From Eubacteriaceae bacterium (GTDB taxonomy: Bacteria > Bacillota > Clostridia > Eubacteriales > UBA1433), in NCBI GenBank assembly GCA_012797825.1, contig JAAZOI010000292.1, positions 1 through 6,658 of the forward strand: 6,658 bases of DNA, written 5' to 3'. Under the pieces are notes generated by a model. That model saw only the letters and a list, made by a program, of their open reading frames with translations. It made no database searches and was not told the DNA's origin. Position numbers and translations under genes: made by a program. The first letter of the stretch is position 1, and each line of letters starts with the position of its first letter. Positions 1 to 5,499 of this stretch are shown here, piece by piece.

Positions 1-540
1 CCGGCTTTGCGTAATTATCATATCCATTTTGATATCATGGCTTTCACACGGAAGATTTTGTGCAATTAATTCATCCAGGCACAGCCCGATTTTTAAAGCC
101 TCTTTATGCTTTACAAAAAATCTGTCAAAAAATCCTCCGCCGTAACCCAGCCTTTCGCCGCTGCTACAAAAGCTTAATCCGGGGGTTATAATTATATCAA
201 TCTTTCCGTCATAAAAATTTTTTATTTCAGGCTCGTCTATATTATATCTGTTTTTTATAAAAACCGTGTCAATTGATATACTTCCCGCCGCCATTTCCGT
301 TTTACTGATAAGCACCGGAACAAGCGTTATTTTGCTATCTGTTATAGACTTTTTTATAAGCATGTCTGTGCACACTTCTCCGGGCGTTGAAATATATGTA
401 AAAATGCATTTTGCATTTTTATATTCTTCTGTGCTTAATATTTTATTTATAATAATCTCAGACTGACTGTTAATATAGTCTTGTCCTAAATTTTTTCTTT
501 TTTCAAAGCATTTTTTTCTTATTTCTGTTTTTGGAATCAT
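1..540 (-). CDS. 5-formyltetrahydrofolate cyclo-ligase (5,10-methenyltetrahydrofolate synthetase), C-terminus cut by window edge
   Basis: This cytosolic enzyme uses ATP to convert 5-formyltetrahydrofolate to 5,10-methenyltetrahydrofolate, returning stored folate to the one-carbon pool. I translated the minus strand from the ATG at 540-538 and read 180 codons open to base 1. The family's signature glycine-rich ATP/folate-binding stretch is present as RLGYGGGFFDRF at residues 130-141, preceded by ITPGLSF (118-124). The typical C-terminal block follows as LPCESHDIKMDMIIT (163-177). The N-terminus (KTEIRKK, then a basic helix) also fits. Family members are about 180-200 residues long, so only a few C-terminal residues should be missing. 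The ATG is the only standard start in frame after the stop at 594-592, but its Shine-Dalgarno site lies unusually far upstream. The gene is divergent from the pdaA-like gene. The family is clear. Confidence 0.93.
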   Translation of the reverse strand, partial: MIPKTEIRKKCFEKRKNLGQDYINSQSEIIINKILSTEEYKNAKCIFTYISTPGEVCTDMLIKKSITDSKITLVPVLISKTEMAAGSISIDTVFIKNRYNIDEPEIKNFYDGKIDIIITPGLSFCSSGERLGYGGGFFDRFFVKHKEALKIGLCLDELIAQNLPCESHDIKMDMIITQSR

Positions 541-557
541 TTTTGTTATTTTATTAT

Positions 558-562
558 CCTCT
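558..562 (-). promoter_or_regulatory. Distant ribosome binding site of the cyclo-ligase gene
   Basis: Read on the minus strand, AGAGG lies 17 bases before the ATG at 540, where 5-9 is usual. No closer purine-rich site exists. An in-frame ATA codon at 549-547 would sit at the ideal distance, but ATA starts are very rare. The A-rich spacer may let the ribosome reach the ATG anyway. Confidence 0.4.
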
Positions 563-631
563 TTTATGTAATTTTTATGGATTTGTATATTTTACTATAA
601 AATCTAAATATTTCCACCTTTATTATTTTTT

Positions 632-637
632 ATTATA
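632..637 (-). promoter_or_regulatory. Possible -10 element for the cyclo-ligase gene
   Basis: The minus strand reads a perfect TATAAT here, about 92 bases before the ATG at 540. No convincing -35 hexamer stands 16-18 bases upstream (ACTTAG is found at the 17-base position), so this rests on the -10 alone in A+T-rich DNA. Confidence 0.3.
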
Positions 638-723
638 CACTATTTTACTTGCTTCTAAGTTTTGTTATTTTATGCTCTCTTTTTTCATATTAATTATAAG
701 AAAAGAATAAAAGAGGTAATTAT

Positions 724-1515
724 ATGAAAAAATATTATAAAAAAATATATATTGCCGTTGTTATTTTAATCGGCTTATCCATATGCTTCCAGCTTTTCTG
801 CATTGCTAAAAACGCTGTCACAAGCGTCGGAGGAAAAGTTGTGAACTGGGGAGTATTTTATACTGAAAAAGAAAAAAAACCCCGCGGCAATTCAAGCGAA
901 GAATATCTAAAACAATTTAATACATACTTTGTAGCTTCTACTAACGAAAAAGTACTTTACCTTACGTTTGACTCGGGATATGAGAACGGGTATACAACAA
1001 AAATTTTAGATATATTAAAAGAAAAAAATGTACCCGCCACATTTTTTTTAACGGGATATTATCTTAAAACAAACCCCGACATTGTAAAACGCATGGTGGC
1101 GGACGGTTTTATTGTAGGCAATCACTCTATGACTCACCCGGATATGTCGGGTATGGATATGAAGAATTTCTCAAATGAAATTCAAGGTTTTGAGACAAAA
1201 TACAAAGAAGTAACAGGTTCCGAGCCACCTAAATATTACAGGCCGCCGTGCGGTATTTTTTCGGAAAACAGTCTGCAGCACGCTAAAAGCTTAGGATATA
1301 AAACAATATTATGGAGCAGCGCGTATCTTGACTGGGATAACAACAATCAGCCTTCCGTGCAGTCCGCGCTTGATACAATGATGCCGCGTGTTCATCCGGG
1401 CGCTATAATTCTGCTTCACAGCACATCAAAAACAAACAGCGAAATGCTTGCCCAGTTTATAAAACAATGTCAGGATAAAGGTTATACTTTTAAAAGTTTA
1501 AATGAGCTGCCATAA
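724..1515 (+). CDS. pdaA: PdaA-like polysaccharide deacetylase (muramic-delta-lactam-forming), membrane-anchored
   Basis: This belongs to the NodB-fold polysaccharide deacetylases and is closest to PdaA, which removes the N-acetyl group from muramic acid so that muramic delta-lactam can form in the spore cortex. Length is 263 residues, the length I recall for Bacillus subtilis PdaA. Residues 8-28 form one hydrophobic segment, a signal anchor or uncleaved signal peptide, so the enzyme acts outside the membrane. Motifs in order: TFDSGYENGYT at 81-91 (catalytic-base Asp83), GNHSMTH at 132-138 with metal-binding His134 and His138, RPPCG at 173-177, YLDW at 201-204, and HPGAIILLHS at 224-233. Ser84 stands where most deacetylases have a metal-binding Asp; PdaA itself has Asn there, which supports the subfamily call. 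AGAGG at 712-716 lies 7 bases before the start. A terminator follows at 1605-1648, so the gene looks monocistronic. The symbol is by family resemblance. Confidence 0.9.
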   Translation: MKKYYKKIYIAVVILIGLSICFQLFCIAKNAVTSVGGKVVNWGVFYTEKEKKPRGNSSEEYLKQFNTYFVASTNEKVLYLTFDSGYENGYTTKILDILKEKNVPATFFLTGYYLKTNPDIVKRMVADGFIVGNHSMTHPDMSGMDMKNFSNEIQGFETKYKEVTGSEPPKYYRPPCGIFSENSLQHAKSLGYKTILWSSAYLDWDNNNQPSVQSALDTMMPRVHPGAIILLHSTSKTNSEMLAQFIKQCQDKGYTFKSLNELP

Positions 1516-1556
1516 ATAGACAGAATAACTCTTAAAGCCAATGCAGATAATAAAAC

Positions 1557-1574
1557 CAACAAACATGTTTGTTG
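1557..1574. repeat. Perfect 18-base palindrome, possible weak terminator for the HEAT gene
   Basis: CAACAAACATGTTTGTTG equals its own reverse complement and can fold into a 7-bp stem with a 4-base loop. Read on the minus strand it is followed by GTTTTATTA, so it could act as a weak terminator for the HEAT-repeat gene, whose stop lies 83 bases before it. It could also be a protein-binding palindrome, but no gene start lies nearby. Confidence 0.4.
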
Positions 1575-1582
1575 AGATATAG

Positions 1583-1600
1583 CTCCCGAAAATCTGGGAG
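1583..1600. repeat. Small hairpin between convergent genes
   Basis: CTCCC at 1583-1587 pairs with GGGAG at 1596-1600 around an 8-base loop. It has no T-run on either side, so it is not a terminator by itself. It lies between the palindrome at 1557-1574 and the terminator at 1605-1648. Confidence 0.4.
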
Positions 1601-1604
1601 AGCG

Positions 1605-1648
1605 GAGAGTTGTTGTTAAATCTATAACAACTCTCTTTTAAATTTTTT
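1605..1648 (+). terminator. Rho-independent terminator of the pdaA-like gene
   Basis: GAGAGTTGTT at 1605-1614 pairs perfectly with AACAACTCTC at 1626-1635 (10 bp, 11-base loop). TTTT, AAA and TTTTTT follow on the plus strand. It ends transcription from pdaA, about 90 bases after its stop. On the minus strand no T-run follows the stem, so it is one-directional. Confidence 0.8.
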
Positions 1649-1656
1649 AATTGTAA

Positions 1657-2325
1657 TTAAGAAAAATGCAATTCTTTTAATAATCTCTCTGCATCGTCTT
1701 TAACAGCAATTGTTTCTTCTGTTTTAAGCAATTTAATTAACTTATTGCAAATATCATTTTTATTTATAACGCTTTTTATATCTCTCAACCTGTTTATTAC
1801 GGCGCATCGGAGCTGGTAATCCGTGCTGTCTAAAAAGGAACATATTTTATCAAAATACTCATCTTTACCAAATAAATAAAGCCCGTAACAGTAACTCAAA
1901 ATACAATGATTATCATTTTCTGATTTGATTTGATTTTCCAAAAAATTTATGTCTTCTGATTTTACATTATTAGACAACATAAGAGCTACATCAATCCATG
2001 AAAGAATTGCATAACTACGGGCAATTGCATCTTTTTCATTAACTACTTTGTTTTTTAAAATTTCTGCAATTTCTTTATTCGGAAAGGCAATAGTTATTGA
2101 ATCAAACGCTTCTGCACGAACGATATTATCATTATCATTTATAAGCCTGAGCAAAATGCTTTTTATATTATCTTTATTGCTATATGCGCAAAGTTCTGCA
2201 ACTCTGTTTCTAATCATAGATGATTTACTATGACTGTATTTATCTAATATTAATAAATCTTCATCGTTCCAAGTTTCTTTTTTTTCAAGCTCTGATAGTA
2301 TTAATTCAATTTGTTCATCTTTCAT
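1657..2325 (-). CDS. HEAT-repeat protein of unknown function
   Basis: The product is a 222-residue, all-helical, soluble protein with no signal peptide or membrane segment. I see about six HEAT-type helical hairpins by their recurring loop-and-second-helix pattern, at roughly residues 33-46 (SKSSMIRNRVAELC), 63-77 (NDNDNIVRAEAFDSI), 96-110, 135-150, 166-180 (DSTDYQLRCAVINRL) and 202-216. The asparagine/aspartate turn followed by an Arg-bearing helix is typical. HEAT solenoids usually bind proteins or act as scaffolds; no catalytic motif is visible and I cannot assign a role. The start is supported by AAGGAAG at 2330-2336 and by a strong promoter at 2361-2388. Its G+C is about 28% by my hand count, against roughly 38% in sampled uvrB lines, though the gntR gene is also A+T-rich. 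It converges on pdaA and diverges from uvrB, so it is transcribed alone. Confidence 0.82.
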   Translation of the reverse strand: MKDEQIELILSELEKKETWNDEDLLILDKYSHSKSSMIRNRVAELCAYSNKDNIKSILLRLINDNDNIVRAEAFDSITIAFPNKEIAEILKNKVVNEKDAIARSYAILSWIDVALMLSNNVKSEDINFLENQIKSENDNHCILSYCYGLYLFGKDEYFDKICSFLDSTDYQLRCAVINRLRDIKSVINKNDICNKLIKLLKTEETIAVKDDAERLLKELHFS

Positions 2326-2360
2326 AAAACTTCCTTGATTTTTAATTACAATTTTCTTTA

Positions 2361-2388
2361 ATTATATCACAAAACGTCAACATGTAAA
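2361..2388 (-). promoter_or_regulatory. Strong vegetative-type promoter of the HEAT-repeat gene
   Basis: On the minus strand TTTACA (2388-2383, five of six matches to TTGACA) and a perfect TATAAT (2366-2361) are separated by 16 bases. TGA directly before the -10 makes it an extended -10. Transcription should begin near 2354, giving a leader of about 30 bases before the ATG at 2325. This is the best promoter in the window. Confidence 0.72.
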
Positions 2389-2425
2389 TTAACTTCAAAA
2401 ATTAATTATTAAGCTTATATTTTTA

Positions 2426-2440
2426 TGTATAATATATACA
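2426..2440 (+). promoter_or_regulatory. uvrB -10 element inside an inverted repeat
   Basis: TATAAT at 2428-2433 is a plausible -10 for uvrB, 28 bases before its ATG. The -35 is weak (TTATTA at 2406-2411, 16-base spacer). The -10 is embedded in a perfect inverted repeat, TGTATA-ATA-TATACA, which could be an operator or simply chance in A+T-rich DNA. I find no Gram-positive LexA box (GAAC-N4-GTTC type) between 2326 and 2461. Confidence 0.42.
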
Positions 2441-2461
2441 TTAACAATATTTGAGGATACA

Positions 2462-4426
2462 ATGAAAAAATTTAAAGTTCACAGCGATTTTTCCCCCGCA
2501 GGCGACCAGCCCGCCGCTATAGACAGCATCTGCGAAGGAATTAATAATAATTTCAACCATCAGACACTTTTAGGTGTTACGGGTTCGGGTAAAACCTATA
2601 CAATGGCAAAAATTATAGAACGTCTTCAGCGCCCCGCACTGGTGCTTGCCCACAATAAAACTCTTGCCGCCCAGCTTTGCAACGAGTTTAAATCGTTTTT
2701 TCCCGAAAACGCCGTAGAGTATTTTGTAAGCTATTACGATTACTACCAGCCCGAAGCCTACGTTCCCGGGCGTGATATATATATAGAAAAAGACGCAGAT
2801 ATCAATGATGAAATTGAAAAGCTGCGCCATTCGGCGACATCAGCCCTGTTTGAACGACGTGATGTTGTTGTAGTTGCCAGCGTTTCCTGCATATACGGCC
2901 TGGGCAGCCCTTATGACTATGAGAACATGATACTTTCACTACGTAAAGGCAGCAGCTACGATATGAGCTATATTTTACAAAGACTAATCTCAATGCAGTA
3001 CAAACGCAGCGATATAGATTTCGCACGTTCCACTTTCCGGCTCAGAGGCGATACGCTTGAAATTTTTCCGTCATACTCGGCAAATTATGCTGTAAGAATT
3101 GAATTTTTCGGCGATGAAATTGAAAAAATTAGCGAAATTCATCCTGTTACAGGAAACGTTCTGACAGTGCGCACGCATGCCGCTATATTCCCCGCTTCTC
3201 ATTATGTTACAAGCGAGGAGAACATTGCAAAAGCTGTACTCACAATAGAAGAAGAATTAAAACAGCGGGTTGAATACTTTAGAGCGCAAAACAAATTTCT
3301 CGAAGCAGAAAGGCTTTCGGGACGTACAAATTACGATATAGAAATGCTTAGAGAAACAGGTCACTGCAAAGGAATTGAGAATTATACAAGACATATAAAT
3401 CAAACACAACCGGGTCAACCCCCGTATACTTTAATTGATTACTTTAATAAAGATTTTCTTTTCTTTATTGACGAATCGCACGTAACGCTTCCGCAGGTGC
3501 GCGGTATGTACGGCGGCGATCATTCCAGAAAACAAAATCTTGTTGATTACGGTTTCCGTCTTCCCAGCGCGTACGATAACCGTCCTTTAAAATTTGACGA
3601 ATTTGAAAAGAAATTAAGTACGGCGGTTTTTGTATCTGCTACCCCCGGCGCTTATGAAAAAGAGCACTCGCAAAATATCGCGGAGCTTATAGTACGTCCT
3701 ACAGGTCTGCTTGAGCCAGAAATAATAATAAAACCTACAAAAGGGCAGATTGATAACTTAATTGAAAATATCAATAAAGTAACCGAAAAATCTTACAGAG
3801 TGCTTATTACGACAATGACAAAAAGAATGGCTGAAGACCTTACAAACTATTTAATAAGCTGCGGCATAAAAACAACTTACATGCATTCCGAAGTAGACAC
3901 TCTTGACAGAATAGACATTATTAAGTCTCTAAGAACAGGCGTATACGATGTGCTTGTAGGCATTAACCTTTTAAGAGAAGGTCTTGACATACCTGAAATA
4001 GGTCTTGTGGCAATACTTGATGCTGACAAAGAAGGATTTTTACGCAATACAACATCGCTTATTCAAACAATAGGCAGAGCGGCAAGAAATAAAGACTCAT
4101 ACGTTATACTTTACGCCGATAATATAACCCAGTCAATAAAAGAAGCTGTCGCTGAAACTAACAGAAGAAGATCAAAACAAATCCAGTACAATTCGCTTCA
4201 CGGAATTGAACCGAAAAGCATAATAAAAGATGTAACTTATACTTGGGCAATAAATGAAAAGAAACCGGAAAAAGAAACATTAAGCTTTGAGGACAATATA
4301 AACATTTTAGAGGAAATAGCTTTATTATCATCTCAAATGCAAAAGCTGGCAAGCGAGCTTAATTTTGAACAGGCAGCTAAAATACGCGATAAAATAGCGG
4401 AACTTAAGAAGATTTATAATTTATAG
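2462..4426 (+). CDS. uvrB: UvrB, excinuclease ABC subunit B
   Basis: UvrB is the damage-verifying helicase-like subunit of nucleotide excision repair: UvrA loads it at lesions and it then recruits UvrC for incision. At 654 residues it is full length (about 650-675 is usual). Visible features in order: DQPAAI at 15-20; Walker A GVTGSGKT at 38-45; the damage-probing beta-hairpin YYDYYQPEAYVP at 91-102; the UvrA-interacting domain around 157-245; the DESH Walker B at 337-340; SATPG at 392-396; GINLLREGLDIPE at 500-512; helicase motif VI QTIGRAARN at 535-543; the YAD...RRR segment at 551-570; and a C-terminal UVR motif (about 616-651, with NFEQAAKIRD at 634-643) that contacts UvrC. No key residue is missing. 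GAGG at 2453-2456 lies 5 bases before the ATG. Unlike many relatives, uvrA does not follow; a terminator closes the unit at 4446-4475. Confidence 0.98.
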   Translation: MKKFKVHSDFSPAGDQPAAIDSICEGINNNFNHQTLLGVTGSGKTYTMAKIIERLQRPALVLAHNKTLAAQLCNEFKSFFPENAVEYFVSYYDYYQPEAYVPGRDIYIEKDADINDEIEKLRHSATSALFERRDVVVVASVSCIYGLGSPYDYENMILSLRKGSSYDMSYILQRLISMQYKRSDIDFARSTFRLRGDTLEIFPSYSANYAVRIEFFGDEIEKISEIHPVTGNVLTVRTHAAIFPASHYVTSEENIAKAVLTIEEELKQRVEYFRAQNKFLEAERLSGRTNYDIEMLRETGHCKGIENYTRHINQTQPGQPPYTLIDYFNKDFLFFIDESHVTLPQVRGMYGGDHSRKQNLVDYGFRLPSAYDNRPLKFDEFEKKLSTAVFVSATPGAYEKEHSQNIAELIVRPTGLLEPEIIIKPTKGQIDNLIENINKVTEKSYRVLITTMTKRMAEDLTNYLISCGIKTTYMHSEVDTLDRIDIIKSLRTGVYDVLVGINLLREGLDIPEIGLVAILDADKEGFLRNTTSLIQTIGRAARNKDSYVILYADNITQSIKEAVAETNRRRSKQIQYNSLHGIEPKSIIKDVTYTWAINEKKPEKETLSFEDNINILEEIALLSSQMQKLASELNFEQAAKIRDKIAELKKIYNL

Positions 4427-4445
4427 TTTTATATGAAGATAATAC

Positions 4446-4475
4446 AATATACAGCGTTTATGCTGTATATTTTTT
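4446..4475 (+). terminator. Rho-independent terminator of uvrB
   Basis: AATATACAGC at 4446-4455 pairs with GCTGTATATT at 4462-4471 around a 6-base loop, followed by a T-run to 4475, about 20 bases after the uvrB stop. A smaller hairpin (AACAA at 4481-4485, TTGTT at 4490-4494) with its own T-rich tail follows and may add to it. Confidence 0.85.
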
Positions 4476-4569
4476 ATTTAAACAACATATTGTTATTTTT
4501 TATACAAAATATCCCGAAATGCTAAATTTTTATTGTAATTCCTACTGCTTTGTTATAAATTAGAAATTG

Positions 4570-4590
4570 ATTGTTATATTATTATACAAT
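4570..4590. promoter_or_regulatory. Inverted repeat in the gntR leader/promoter region
   Basis: ATTGT (4570-4574) and ACAAT (4586-4590) form an inverted repeat around 11 bases of pure A+T. TACAAT at 4585-4590 could also be a -10, but no good -35 stands before it. GntR-family regulators often bind GT...AC half-sites upstream of their own gene, so this is a candidate autoregulatory operator. The spacing is longer than the usual FadR-type site. Confidence 0.25.
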
Positions 4591-4599
4591 AAGAAGGAG
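4591..4599 (+). promoter_or_regulatory. Orphan Shine-Dalgarno-like sequence upstream of gntR
   Basis: AAGAAGGAG is one of the best Shine-Dalgarno matches in the window, but no ATG, GTG or TTG follows within 5-13 bases and no reading frame opens from it. It lies 70 bases before the gntR start. It may be a relic of a lost leader peptide, a ribosome standby site, or chance. Confidence 0.3.
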
Positions 4600-4669
4600 T
4601 TAAAAATTTAATTCAATTGGATTTTATGCTGAAAATTTAAGATATTTAATTCATTAAAAGAGGTAAAGC

Positions 4670-5362
4670 ATGAATAAAGAACAAATTAATGCAGTTTTAA
4701 GCCATAACCCTTTTGAACAGTTGAGCGATATAGTGTTCAATTTAATAAAACAAGATATAACCTCTTCAATCTTAAAACCAGGTGAAAAATTAAATATTTC
4801 TAAAATATCTGAAGAATTAAATATTAGCCGCACGCCCGTAAGAGAAGCCCTTATAAAATTATACGAATCGGGTTTAGTCAATAAAGACCCCGATAAGCAA
4901 GGCTTTTATGTCTCTGTATTAAATACTGAAGATATACGGAAAATATATTTTTTGCGCACTGCTATCGAATCCAAAGCGGCATTTTTATGCGCTTCTCAAA
5001 AAACATGTCCCAACATTGACACGCTAAAAACTCTTGCAGAAAATATAAGCAAGCCATTCAGTTTTGATAAGCTGTCGTCAATCGATACCCAGTTTCACAA
5101 TTTAATTGTATATTCATGCGGAAATAATTTTTTAATTGAAATTTATAATTTTATGGAAAACAAGTTTAATCGGGTCAGAGTATCTAATTTAATGAACGTA
5201 ATAGAAAATGATATGGAAGCCTTACAAAAAACTTCAGCCGAGCATTTTGCTGTGATAAACAGCATTTCTGCAAATATGCCTGAGCTGGCGGAAAAAGAAA
5301 TGATTAACCATATAACAAACGCTTACAAGGATACTTTTTTATATTCAAATGCTGAATTTTAA
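4670..5362 (+). CDS. GntR-family transcription regulator, FadR subfamily with FCD domain
   Basis: The product is a cytosolic DNA-binding regulator of 230 residues, the usual size for this family. The N-terminal winged helix-turn-helix spans about residues 15-83, with the diagnostic stretch LKPGEKLNISKISEEL (35-50) and recognition-helix segment SRTPVREAL (53-61), then the wing (GFYVSVL, 78-84). The C-terminal FCD all-helical ligand domain (about 88-220) carries the expected metal-site residues: Asp139 and His143 in DTQFH, His192 in EHF, and His214 in NHI. FCD regulators typically bind small carboxylic acids or sugar acids and repress a nearby catabolic or transport operon. No such operon is in the window, so the ligand and target are unknown. 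AGAGG at 4659-4663, 6 bases before the ATG, supports the start. The gene stands alone between two terminators. Confidence 0.92.
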   Translation: MNKEQINAVLSHNPFEQLSDIVFNLIKQDITSSILKPGEKLNISKISEELNISRTPVREALIKLYESGLVNKDPDKQGFYVSVLNTEDIRKIYFLRTAIESKAAFLCASQKTCPNIDTLKTLAENISKPFSFDKLSSIDTQFHNLIVYSCGNNFLIEIYNFMENKFNRVRVSNLMNVIENDMEALQKTSAEHFAVINSISANMPELAEKEMINHITNAYKDTFLYSNAEF

Positions 5363-5380
5363 TTTAATCAATATATTTAT

Positions 5381-5417
5381 AAAACAAACTCAATTTTATT
5401 GAGTTTGTTTTTTGTTT
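5381..5417 (+). terminator. Rho-independent terminator of gntR
   Basis: A 13-bp perfect stem (AAAACAAACTCAA at 5381-5393, TTGAGTTTGTTTT at 5399-5411) with a 5-base loop is followed by TTGTTTT. It lies 18 bases after the gntR stop. Because the A-tract before the stem gives a T-tract on the other strand, it could work in both directions. Confidence 0.88.
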
Positions 5418-5499
5418 TCATTATTGATATCATCAAAAATTATCATATTTCATATATATCTGTATTAATATTAAATATTATTCGTAAGGCGGCTAGTTA

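Noticed and set aside
266..466. Plus-strand open frame of 66 codons
   Set aside because: It lies wholly antisense within the well-supported cyclo-ligase gene and has no family features.
1557..1574. The palindrome as a LexA or other operator
   Set aside because: It does not match the Gram-positive LexA box and lies downstream of both neighbouring genes, where an operator has no obvious promoter to control.
2367..2394. TTGACG on the minus strand (2380-2375) as a -35 for the HEAT gene
   Set aside because: It is only 8 bases from the TATAAT; TTTACA at the proper 16-base distance is the better choice.
2570..3026. Minus-strand open frames inside uvrB
   Set aside because: They are shadows of the uvrB coding frame; the uvrB protein is full length and clearly conserved.
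4519..4563. Short open frame of 14 codons starting ATG upstream of gntR
   Set aside because: It has no Shine-Dalgarno site, is very short, and overlaps no recognisable leader-peptide pattern.
4654..4881. Minus-strand open frame of 75 codons over the start of gntR
   Set aside because: It is antisense to the helix-turn-helix region of gntR and shows no domain of its own.
5424..5436. TTGAT-ATC-ATCAA small inverted repeat before the M14 gene
   Set aside because: A 5-base repeat in A+T-rich DNA is expected by chance, and no promoter elements at proper spacing support it.
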